Assembly: GCA_035582835.1 (NCBI GenBank)
Contig: JAYKAV010002777.1
Span: 1-64,000, forward strand
Origin: Phoebastria nigripes
Taxonomy: Eukaryota; Chordata; Aves; Procellariiformes; Diomedeidae
Reading direction: 5' to 3'
DNA: 64,000 nucleotides
Made by a program: the position numbers and the translations under genes. Of this stretch, positions 23,745-34,929 are shown piece by piece (the first letter of the stretch is position 1; every line of letters begins with the position of its first letter). Under the pieces are notes generated by a model that was given only the letters and a program-made list of their open reading frames with translations, was not told the DNA's origin and did not search any database.

Positions 23745-26700
23745 AGATAAATACCTTTTCACCACATGTGTGTCAGTTGGAACAGATGTCTCAAGCATGC
23801 ATGCAGCCTTAATCCAAGCATGTGTGTACACATGCCTCCTCCATATATAATATACACACTTGTAGAGGAAAGTATATACCTGTGTGCACATGCACATGTA
23901 TGCATGCACACATCCGGTATGGAGTTAAAGGACAAGTTGTTTCAAAAGTTGAGTTCTTGCTCTTATAAAATCAGGGAAATTGTGGTGATCTTGAAAAATC
24001 TTTGGAAGCTTTGAGAAACCTTTACAGAAAAGCATGGTTCTCCTACCTCTTGGTAAATGGAATATTTGGAGCTTTCTGCTCCACCTCCCCTACCAGAAGT
24101 GCATCTGATACACTGTACAGGGATTTCAAAGTTTAATTTAGCTTAACCCTTGGCTGCAATCAACTGCTGATAAATTTAGTTGGGGATTAGGGAANGTTAA
24201 AGACTAATAGCTCCTTAAAAGGAGCCTGAAGAGGAGACAGCAAAACAAAAACATCTGCTAAAGTCTCCCTTAGAATGGTAGCACGACATACAGTCATAGT
24301 TTGGAGAAATAAATAGGTTGTTTTGGGGTGAGAAGGGATTTTCGTAGATATAGACACTTGGAGAAAGAAAACCAAATGTGTAAGTATTTAAGAGAGTTGT
24401 TCCCTTTACAAAGTGAAGGAAAGGATATCCTGATTGGAATCAACAGCATATAGCAAACACCCTTCTCCTGTAGTTCTAGATAGTTTGCTCGCCCATAAAA
24501 AATAGCTATTGTTAACTCCTTTTCCCATTACATCTTTTTTATAGACTGTCATGTTTAGATGAAGTCTTTGCACTTCTGTGGCAGCATTAATTCAAGTGTG
24601 AATTCTTAAGCATGGCTACTGCAACTGCTTAACACTGTCTGTGGATAGTAAAGTAGACATGTTGACCAGTACTTCAGATGTGCAATCAAAAATGGAGAGT
24701 CAAACCAAATCAATACAAGAAAACTCAGTCAGATATTTATTTGGAGAATAGACTTGCTAGAAATTACTAGAAGTTTCTTTTCCTAGACGCTTCTTTCTCA
24801 CTTGTTTTTATACTGCATCAAATTTTGTAGATCCAACTGTAACTAGGGCCTTTCATAAGTATTGTACTTATATGTCTCATAGCGAGAAACAAAGACACTG
24901 TGATCTCGCACAGCCTTCTGCTTTACTCTTAACTTTTAAACTATGAATAGTGCCTCTGAAGCTAGATTTGGAGCCTAAATGAGAATCCAGTAACTATTTC
25001 ATGCCTTTTTTTTCCTTGCCTTCTTCACGCCTTCTTCTGCTATCCCACAGTTACATCTTTAGTTCTTCTATTGCCCAAGAGCCCAAGAAAGGACTTAGGT
25101 GAGAAAAGGTTAAAAAGAAAAAAGTACTTGAATAATTATTATTCAAATTAAGATGGAGTAATTATTTGATAAAATTTAAATCTGCTTAAAAAGAAATGTC
25201 CTTTCACGCAGTGTTTAATTATCTTGTGGGTTTAGCAGCTGTATGGCTATTATTTCAGCAAAGAGTTTATTGAAATTTGAAGAAGGATTATATGTAAAAG
25301 CAGAGTATCTGCTGTTAGCCTAGCTAAATCTGGTAGACTTTGAAAGCACAAGAGAATCATCAGTAGGAGTAAGAATGTGAACTATATTGCCAAGACAAGC
25401 AAGTGTGTTTCGTATTCAGATTTTTTTTCTGCAACATATGGAATAAAGCACTATTGGAAAGAAAATATTCAGAGTAGGAATACAGGTCTGCTCTGATAAA
25501 TCAAAATATGGATTCAAGAGTGAGAGAAACTAATAATTTTTCTAGTATAAAAATTTCTGATGTTCATAAACTCTTTGTATAGTTACATCATGACATAGGT
25601 GGACTGGTAAGCATTATGTCTGGCATTCAAACATAAGTGAACAGTGACTTTTCTGTAACTGAGAGCAAAATTGCACTGAATTTTCAAATTATATCTCTGA
25701 AATACCATTTGGACTTTTGTAGTTATGTGGTAAAAGTGTTATCTTCTGTGATTCTTGTTGTCTGAACCAGATACGTTTGTAAAACTCTGCAGCCTTTCTG
25801 ATTGCTCACTAGTTAATGGTCTTAAAAGTCCAGTTTCAAGTTGTGTAAATTTTTCTTCATCCTTTTTTTCACTATGTCAGACATATAGCCAGGCATGCTA
25901 AGTTTCTATAACCATTTTATTTCTTACAGTAAGACTCTTGGTGTCTAAAGGCCACACCACTAACAAGAATAAAGAGGCTGAGGGTAATGGGAGCCAACCT
26001 ACTAAGGCAAAAGAAAACCTGAAGAACTATATTTATTGCTAATAAAATCAGTGCAGGTCTAGTGCTTGTGTGGTGCATAAGTTTAGTCTCTCTATTCATT
26101 TTCATGTTAGCCATATTCCCCTCCTCCCCCCATTTCAAGCACTGAATACTTGATGTGTCAGGCAACATTTGAGGAAGGCTGCTCTAAGGTACTTTAGGCA
26201 TCAAATTCTCTTGTTTATTTTACAAGAATCATTAATGCAGACCAGGCTTGCCCTGGGATTACTGCATCAGTTTATGGGTTTCTTGGTCATTTCAAAGCTT
26301 CCCCCCACACTTGATAGACCTGTTGACAAGAGAGAACTGACAAAGCAGGAGCAGGCCCAAAGCCAAATAATTAGCTGCTCTTTAGGGGAGGTGCCTTGAA
26401 GAATTTTTTTCCAACTCAGGATCAGAGATTTAGGACTAGAAGAATAAAGGGTGAGATAGGGATCAAAAAAAGACCAAAAAAAGGTGAGTGGAGGGGAAAG
26501 TAGGTTGAGGAGAAAGACTGGCTTGGAGAGGGATGAGTGCCACAGAGGAAAATGGTGAGGAGGGAAAAGTTGGTGTTCAAAGAAAAGAATTTGCAGATGC
26601 ATGAGGTAGATAGTATAAGCAAGGCACAGAAGTCAGTTGATTGCTTCTTACTGGCAATCCAATCCAAGAATATCCATCAATATGTTTTGCTGTAAGTTAT

Positions 26701-26950
26701 TAAAGGTAATGTTTTTAGAAGTCTTGTTTTTAGGAGAACTTGTGTTTCCTCCCATTCCTTTTTTTTCTTTTTATACAGGGAATTTAATTTTATAGCACTG
26801 TACCATAGACTGTCTGAAATGTTCACAGTTGCCAAATGCATGTGAGATTTTAATTTAGGTCAAGGAGATTGTTTTGGATAAGGTGACCAGTAACTCCGAT
26901 GGAGACTTTGATTAGCTGAAGATAGCATCTGGTATCTGAATATAGAATAA
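23745..26950. other. Intergenic DNA, nothing recognised
   Basis: Short GTGTGTACACATG-like and ATGCATGCA runs continue to about 23920, after which the sequence is plain AT-rich intergenic DNA without supported features. Confidence 0.5.
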
Positions 26951-26951
26951 A

Positions 26952-27440
26952 TATGATTAGAAGGGGCCACTGGATGTCATCTATGCAATGCCTTGCTCAA
27001 AGCTGGGATAATATAAAAGATAGATCAATCTTGTCTAGTCGAAGTTTGCAAATCTCCCCGGATGGAGATCCCATAGCCTTTCTGGGCCCTTGTTCCAGTG
27101 TCATGCTGAATTATTTTTTCTTATGTCCAATGAGATTTTTCTCTTGTTGCAACTTGTGATTCTTGTCTCCTGTCCTTTCATTGTGCACCTAGGAGAAGAG
27201 ACTAGCTATGTCTCCTCTTCAATCACACTTTGTTTAGTTGAATTTGCAATTAGATCTCCCTCCCAGTCTTCTCTTCTTTAAGCTAAACAAACCCATTTAC
27301 TTCAGCCTTTCCTNGTATATCATATGCTCCAGCCTTATTTGTCCTCTGTTGAACTCTATGAAGGTTGTCAATATTTCTCTTGTTTTGGGGGCTCCAAAAC
27401 TAGTGATAGTATTCCATATACAGCCTTATAAACATTTAGT
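26952..27440 (-). mobile_element. CR1 LINE 3' remnant, minus orientation
   Basis: On the plus strand the order of blocks is that of the reverse complement of the CR1 ORF2 end plus 3' UTR: AGAAGGGGCCACTGGATGTCATCTA, CCTTGCTCAAAGC, AATCTCCCCGGATGGAGATCC, TTTCTGGGCCCTTGTTCCAGTGT, TTTTTCTTATGTCCAATGAGA, CTAAACAAACCCA, TTCAGCCTTTCCT-GTATATCATATGCTCCAGC. It is 5'-truncated, riddled with substitutions and has lost its terminal tail. One N (27314) falls in it. The several 60-75 codon open frames inside are shadows of this repeat. Confidence 0.8.
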
Positions 27441-27444
27441 AGAG

Positions 27445-30400
27445 AAGAAAAACAATTTCTCTTGACCTACTGGCTACTGTTTTGCTAATGCAAACAAAAA
27501 AAAAAGTGCACATATATAGAGAAATAAAGGAGATCGATAGATAGATAAACAATGAAGATATATGAAAGAAGAGGGAAAAGCAAGGATTTGAGCAAAGCTT
27601 GGTCAGCAAAATTGCAAGTATCATGGATCTGAATATGTAGTTGTGCTAGGCAGCCATGCTATCAGGCAGTGGAAAAAAGGCTCTGATCTATTAGCTTTTA
27701 TAATTGAGAGGTCTTGGCAAGGAATATTGCCACCTCAGGACACCTGCAGATTTTTAGGTGCCAACAGAGTATATCCCAGGCAGTGCCCAGGAAGGCAAGG
27801 GCAAGATTCTTATCCTCTCTCCTAATGTAAATCATCTTGGCTTATCTAAGAGATATAATTTATGGCCAGCCTGCTGGCTGGTCAGCTTCACGTCTCTCAT
27901 AAATTAGATAGCCAGACACATGTGGGTCAAGTTTGGAAATGCAATGCATGTCTTTAGAGGAGGGATGGATTCTTGCCAATCCTTCTTTACATTTGATTGT
28001 TTCTACATATCCCTATTTTTTCCTTTTGTGTTCCTCTTTTTGTCAACTGTGCATTGTCCCTATTTTTCCTCTCATTCTCTTCTTTTTCTCCAATTGAGCA
28101 TGATGATGGCTGTACCAGATCAGTATATGAACTTACTGCACTTTTATGCCTAATCGTTTGTTTATTCCACACCCCAGATACAGAATAAAGGACTATGTTC
28201 CTCTTCCCAGTCTTTCCTCCCTTGTTCTCTCTACATAGGCACGTATTTCATGATGAGAAGAACTGCAAAGGAAGTTCTCTGGATGTCAAAGCTCATGATG
28301 TTCTTTTGCAGCTGAACAGCAGTAAAAGTTCCAAATTCTCTCAAATTCTCAAGAAAGATTTTATTTAGTCTCAGATAGGTCTGTGGGCTATAATAGCACT
28401 TGCTGTACAGCAAGGCCTGAGATCTGTTATTTTTAAGACCAGGTCTGTACTTAATTCTGCTGGTCATCATAATTATAAGAGAAGAAACATTAGTGAGGAG
28501 GATGCTGTACCATCCAAAGAAGTCTTTAGGCAGTGCAGTTTATTTTGTTCTGGCATAAAGTGTTTGCAGTAGAAGTTATTGATATAATTCTGTTATCAAA
28601 GTTCTTTTTTTCTTTTTAACCTGTAGTTCCATCACTGTCTATTGGTTGATACAGTCAAGAGAAAGAAAAGTTGGAGTTGGGAGAAGACAGTGGTATGGGG
28701 TGTTCTCCTTCTGGCATTATCAGCACCAGGGTAGAAGTAGTATCGAAAATGGGTCTAATTCAACACTTTCTCTACTGTGGAAATTGATGATTCCATTAAA
28801 AGGCTTCAGCAAAAATTGGTCCAGTTAGCTGGAAGCAAGGAGGGGTGTCTGGCACAAAGGCTTTTCTAGTCAGTTAATGGGGATACATCCAGTTCAATCC
28901 TCTTTTGAGTATGATCAGGCCAGCTTTTGAAGGTTACTTGTCCATTCTCATTTTAGTGGACTATATTACAGTGCAGACTATCTCTGTGAGATGCAGAGAT
29001 GTTAACCAAGGTGGGGAAAAAGAGACACCAGTTTCTCTTTTAAATACTTGATTATAATCTTGCAGAAATCACTTCTTATTCTGTCTCAGGGTAGTATTAA
29101 AACAGCCTTGTGGCCAACAGCCTGATTTAGTATCAGAGCAGCCAGATAGAATCTAATGTGGGGAAAAAAAGGGGAGAAGTGAGTGCCTTAAGTTGACAGA
29201 GTCTTTGTAATTGCTGGCAAATCCACTGGACTGGTCTGTTGACAAACAGGACAGGGAGAGCTGGAGATAGATCACTGGTAGATCTGAGAGCCAAAAATCA
29301 ACCAAACATCTTGGACAAGTTTGGAAGCTTGTTTCTTGTTTCTTGTTTGGCTCATTTCCTTCTCCCTTCCCCCATTTCTCTGCAGCAGAAGCAGTGTTGA
29401 AGGGTGTGTACTCTGTCTGGCAGCCTGTTGGAGGAGTCTCTGGCCTCAAATTACACAGCATGAGAACTCTGTGCGTAAAATTAGCAGCAGAGTTCTGTGT
29501 ATTAGGTGCCAGGGAAAAATGTCACATTCAGCAGAACTCAGGCTAGAGGTGGAACAGAAAGAACTGGAACGGGACATCAATCCCCCTCTACGTTTTGCTG
29601 TTTTGCAGCAGACATATCTGAGAGTGTCATAACCAGCTGGCTTGGAGCAAAGATTATTTGGGCATTAAATAGATTTTATTTTATGTCTTAGTAACAGGGA
29701 TATTTGATTTTTCTTCCTTTTCCCCCCCCTTCACTTGCTCTTTTTCCTTTATTCTGAAGATTTCTTACTTTTTGTCTTTTCACAAGGAAATCATTTTTCA
29801 CTCATGAAGAAGTGCTATTGATATACAGTTTTCTGCCCTTCTTTCCACCTTCCTGTGGTATGATTCCTGGTGAGAAACCCACTGTAATGGCACTATATTC
29901 AGATTATGCAACAGCTTATACAAGTTGTTTGTAGTGAAATCTGGAAAACTAAATTAAGTGCTGGCAAACAGGGCAAAGGCACTAAAGCAGAGAGAAGCAG
30001 CTATTCAAGGACTGAATTCTTTAGATACTATCTCAGTAGCAGCTATCTCATTCAGAAAACAGAAAAGGTCATGGTTTGAGGGTGTGTTTTGGCTCCCTCC
30101 TTACATCATAAAAGCAGTAAAATCCTTGCCACACCAGTGTTAGATTGCCCTGAAGCATATGTGTGAGAGAGGCTGCATTAGCATCTGTATGTGGAGATGG
30201 ATTGCCAAGAGACATAAATGTACACTTGCCTGAATTGTTTGGGGATGTACATGTACACACATACATTCACTGTGTTGTCAGAGTGCTTTTGTAAGACAAA
30301 GTTATCAGGCAGCAATGCTGTTTTAATGTATTCCTCCCCATTCGTTCTCCATACTGATGTCTGTGCTGTGAGCTGGGCTGGGAAATTGATCCATGGCTTA

Positions 30401-30980
30401 AAAAAATGTTTTTACAGCTGGATTAGTTAGCTGATGTATTTTGCAGTACAGCCTCAGATGTGCCATCCTGTGGGGCAGGAAAAAAAGCAAGAGTATGTGA
30501 GGGAATTCCCTAAGCTGATACCATCACCATATACTCATTTCTTGAAATCACAACTTCAAAGTCCCCCATTACTTTTGTTTGGCTCAGATTATTGAAGCAA
30601 TCCGCAAGCAGGATGATGTATTCCCAGTTTACATAGCGCTCTGGGGCAGAAAGCTATTCTTCATTTCGTTTCCTTTTTCTTTTCTGTAGTAGGGCAGGCC
30701 CATTGGCTACTGCTGTTTAACGTATGTGATAGTTTAGCAACTACATTCTTTTCTAAGGGTTTGGGAATCAGTTCTAAGGCCTGGCATCAGAGCATTACTG
30801 GCACATTTTTAAAGAGCTACATTTTTATATTGTTTTCAGTTTGCACTGTAGGTGATTTTGAGTGCAGGTGGGTTGCTAAGGATAATGGTTGTAGTTTCTC
30901 ACTTTTCACCTGACTTTCCCAAATAATTATACCTCTATTGAGCATTTTTCTTCCTCACTGTCCCCCATGCGAAAAGTATT
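27445..30980. other. Intergenic DNA, nothing recognised
   Basis: No supported gene or repeat apart from short simple runs such as GATAGATAGATAGATA near 27533-27547 and a C-run near 29723. Confidence 0.5.
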
Positions 30981-30984
30981 ACTG

Positions 30985-31100
30985 TCAGCCCCGTTTTACA
31001 GATGGCAAAGCTGAGGCATAAGGAATCACACAGCAAGCCAGTGGCTGAACTGAATGCAGTTAATTGAGAGGTCTCTTATTTAGACCCAGCTTCACATAAC
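30985..31100 (-). repeat. MIR-like (CORE-SINE) relic, minus orientation
   Basis: CCCCGTTTTACAGATGGCAAAG, GCTGAGGCATAAGGAATCACACAGCAAG and CCAGTGGCTGAACTGAATGCAG follow the order of reverse-complement MIR (CCCATTTTACAGATGAGGAAACTGAGGCA ... TCACACAGC ... AGTGGCAGAGC). A spacer of about 20 bases between the two conserved blocks has been lost. Assignment is by consensus from memory. Confidence 0.6.
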
Positions 31101-31494
31101 AAGGCAGCCTTCTGCCTATTGAGGTATGGGAGACACAAACTCCAGCCTTCCACACCTGAAATGGACAGGCTGGCAGCTGGCTTGGGATCAGATTGCTTAT
31201 TGGTATGGTAATTGGTGGGCTTATTCCACAAGTTTATCTTTCAAGGAATAAAGGCTGAAGTAATAAAAGGCCAGTAAGTGAGGCAGCAGGTGAGACAGGC
31301 TGTAAGTATATGCTGTGAGGAATACTGACTGAATAGAACTTTGAAAATTACAGGATCTTGATACTTATTGCCTCTATATTTGCCACTTGCCTGCCTATCC
31401 TAATCTCTAGCCCCCTTGCCCCCCAATTTTATTAGGGAATATTGTCCCAATTTATGAACCATTAGAAAATAAGCCATAAACTCTCTATAATGAG

Positions 31495-31685
31495 CAGACT
31501 GGATATGTCTGCACCAGAAAATTGTGCTTCTTTGACTATATCAGTGTAGCTTAAGTAGTACAACTCCCCTAGGGTAAAGACAATCATACCAGTGTAAAAG
31601 TGCATATCCAAATATAGCTGAGTCCCAAATGGGAAGGTACCTTTATACCAGTAATAACTAGGTCCACAGTAAGGCACAGATTTAT
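31495..31685. repeat. Possible ancient non-autonomous DNA transposon
   Basis: The segment has two CAGTGTA-type and TATACCAGTAATA/ATACCAGTGTAAAAGTGC blocks in the style of an old amniote MITE in which ACTGGTATA motifs occur inverted at both ends (AAGGTACCTTTATACCAGTAAT near the right end). The copy is too decayed for me to define termini or a target-site duplication. Confidence 0.3.
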
Positions 31686-31689
31686 TTCC

Positions 31690-34120
31690 TTAACTTTAGG
31701 AACCTGAGGTGACAAAATTGGGAATATAGTTACTTTATAATTCATGTATATTCCAAGGAGACAGATAAAACCTTCAGAGGGGGAGTTGGCCCACTTGAGG
31801 TCTGATTTACTGGCCAGCGGTGCCTGTCTCTCTTCACTGTTCAGAGAACTTCCACTTAACTGAAGGCGCTTATCTAAAGTTTCTAAATTAATTAAAAGGA
31901 ATTTGATCACAGGATTTCATCAAATGGATGGGGAAATTAAACTATTAGGAATGGTGTAGGATGTTTTGAATGCAGCACTGCACAAATTTTAGCAAATCCC
32001 AACCCTATTTTGAAATTTGGGAAAGTTCAGTGAAATTTTTTTTTGAGTAATTTTGACAGGTCTTTTGAACTTGTGAAGCAGATGAAGCAGGATTTTCTTT
32101 GTCTTGAGTAGCAATAACTCCAGAAGATTTTTGACTCTCAAGATGATTAGGAGACTAAAACACAGAGACTCTCCTGCCACAAAGGGTCACTGCTGCTATG
32201 CACTTAAAACTAGGTTTTAAGCTTCTGGAGTTCCTGGATGGAGCTATCCTACTTCTTTGTCTGCAATGGCTAGTTACCAGATTTTGACATTGGTAGTTGA
32301 CTGGAGCATACGGGTCATACACAGTCATACATCTGTCATACAGAGTAGCAGTGGCAAGCTCTGCCCTATTTCTTCCCTATTTGCCACTTTTATTCTGGAA
32401 GTGATATGCTATCTGGATGAAGAAGTGTTCTGATGCTGTTTCTGAGCTTCCATTTTTCTCACTTAGCCTAGTCTTGGGCATCAATATCCATCTGAGCTCT
32501 GCAAGAACAAAAAGCCCCATTGCTCATCAAGGAGAAGTTACTACTGTTCTGGTAAAACTTCCTCTAACTCTTCCAATCTTAAGTGATCCTACTATATCAG
32601 AGAGAAATCCTGTATCTTTTAAAAAGATTTTTAAAGGAAGCAGGTTTATTGTAAAGGAAGAATTGTTTTCCACAGAGAGGAAGATCATAATACTGCTTGT
32701 GATATTGCTCTGTATAAGAAAAGCTGGCAAGATCTGGCTATGGCATCATGAACTAACAAAACCCAGGATGATTGTTGAATGCATATTTCCAAAATAGCTG
32801 ATATGACTAAAGAAAAACCTCGCTTTTTGGGGGCATTTTTTTCCTGCAATACTTATTCCTTGTTTTGTTCAAGCAATTGAGGTGCAAAAGCCAAGATTCT
32901 GTTATGGGATTCAGTCTGAAGCTCCAAGAAAAATGTCATTTAAAAAAAGGCTGCTGTTTCTTTAATATTTGGTTCTGTAAAGCCTATTCATGTTGAGTAG
33001 TAATTTGTTCTAGAAATGACACCATCAAATTTGCTGTCAGGAACAGTGGTAGATGCTGACCTTTAAGTTTCTTTGTTCACGATGGATTGCTTAGTTGTGT
33101 TTATATCAGCAGGGCATGATCATAGTCCTTTTCTGCAAATGCCTACTAGTTACTTTTTACCCTAAACAAGCAGTCATGGAAACTGTGTCCAGATTTAAAT
33201 CAAAGCAAATTTCCAAAGTTCTGTTTATCTATACTCCTGTGCCTTTTTTCCTCCCAACACAATGTGTGACAAGGATAGTATCCATGCACACAGCCAATAT
33301 GGATTGAGCCATTATCTAATGAAGAATATAAAACCAATCAATCAGCTCAACTTCTCTCCTCTTTCTTTTTTTCCGAGGAGTTCAGAAAGACAGGACAACT
33401 TCAACAACTTTTTTTTTTTTTCCCCTGGGTGGGTTTGTGTTCAGCTGTCCTGAAAACATATATCAAAGAAAGAGAGTCTTGTTACTTACCATTGGACCAA
33501 CTGCCTTCTAAGGATTTTCTAGTGCTACCTGCAAAAGAGGACTGAAGATTACAGGGCAGACATGAGTAGCTTATCTTATGTAACTTTTGTCCAAAAATTT
33601 TGCAGAGCTGTAATTCATTATTCATGTGCTATTATAGTAATGGTAAGGAGTTTAAACATGACTGTATTTGAAAATAAATATTGTAAAAGTGTATTAAAGC
33701 ATTCTGTAAAGCTGATGGTAACCATAAAAGCAAAATCTGTACAAGTATGTAATATGAATGGAAAATGGAATATAGCCCCAAGTCACTTTTCCCAAATCAG
33801 TCTTACCAGTTGCAGCTCAGCCTCAAGCAACCACAGAAGACAAGACACTCAACCGCTAATGATGTGTATGCTACAGAAACAAATATTCCACATATCCTTT
33901 GAAAATAATAGGTTGAATGAAAGTATCTTGCAAGCCAACTCTGCTGTATGTATTTCTATTTGATGTTCAGCTTCCTTGCAATGATTGTTAAAATGTTATT
34001 TCCGTTACAGATTAATCTGTGATGAGACCAGACATCTTTTAAGAATATTATTCTTGTTCACTTTATTCTGTCACCTAACAAATTTATTCTATGGCTGGTG
34101 AGTGAACATAACTATGCAGC
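31690..34120. other. Intergenic DNA, nothing recognised
   Basis: No supported exon or repeat. The 126- and 133-codon open frames at 32417-32797 and 33562-33963 show no domain or conserved motif. Confidence 0.5.
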
Positions 34121-34121
34121 A

Positions 34122-34260
34122 CTTTTCTAACATCAGGTGCCTCAGAGAGAAGCCATTATTCTAGAGCGTACAGACATGCACAGCCAAAATGATACAGTAG
34201 CTGCTGCCCTAGTAGACATGATATGTAGTGCTGTCATCAGAATTGATTCAGCTGAGTATT
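34122..34260 (+). repeat. Diverged duplicate, copy 1
   Basis: Similar to 34422-34565 at an offset of 300 bases. TTTTCTAACA(T/A)CA-GTGC, GAAGCCA/GAAGGCCA, TACAGACATGCACAGCCAAAATGATACAGTAG versus TACAGGCATACACGGCCAAAATAATATAGTAG line up with roughly 70% identity over the first 80 bases, weaker beyond. Confidence 0.55.
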
Positions 34261-34421
34261 TTTGCTATGTTCCTTTGATTTACCTTTTATTAGTGGTTCA
34301 TGTATCTTTAGTGATTTGGGACTACATTCCCATTTTCCATTAAAATTCCATGCTTGCTCTGGCTGTTTGGTTATAGCTGATACTCTCAGATTTCCAAGGT
34401 GCTATGTATCCTTGTACAAAT

Positions 34422-34565
34422 ATTTTCTAACAACATGTGCATTAGACAGAAGGCCACAATTTCATAGCTTACAGGCATACACGGCCAAAATAATATAGTA
34501 GGTGCTGAACGGTGAAAAGGTATGTAATGGTGTCAGCATATAGTCATGAGTCAGTCACCTGAGCG
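34422..34565 (+). repeat. Diverged duplicate, copy 2
   Basis: Partner of 34122-34260. Either an old local tandem duplication or two insertions of the same unnamed repeat. I could not match it to a family. Confidence 0.55.
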
Positions 34566-34899
34566 TTTTCTTAGTAGTCTCCTTTAATTAATTAATTTGT
34601 TAGTATTTCTTGCACCTGGATGCCTGCTTTCTCTTGCACATGGATAAGGGTCGGTGCCTAGTGCCATAATGACCATGCCGCCCATGGTGTATGGGTGGGT
34701 TTTCTCAAAACTGAGAGCTGACCATGTCAGCTGATGAAATTGGATACTTTCCTAGTGCAGAAGTATCTCTTGACATGGGTACTGTCATTATGGTATCAAT
34801 TTTGCAATGGACAATTATTTCATTCATCAGTAATAAAGTAACTATTTGAGCAGAGAGAGGATGTGGGTTGACTAGACCCAGCCCATTTCCTTGGCCCAA

Positions 34900-34925
34900 A
34901 TAGTAGAAATTGCTATTTCTACTAT
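34900..34925. repeat. Perfect 11-bp inverted repeat
   Basis: ATAGTAGAAAT, a 4-base spacer TGCT, then ATTTCTACTAT. A third copy of AATAGTAGAAATTG follows at about 34934. It could form a short hairpin and there is no sign of function. Confidence 0.7.
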
Positions 34926-34929
34926 AGTA

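Noticed and set aside
26953..27465. Three overlapping plus-strand open frames near 27 kb
   Set aside because: They are the reverse strand of a decayed CR1.
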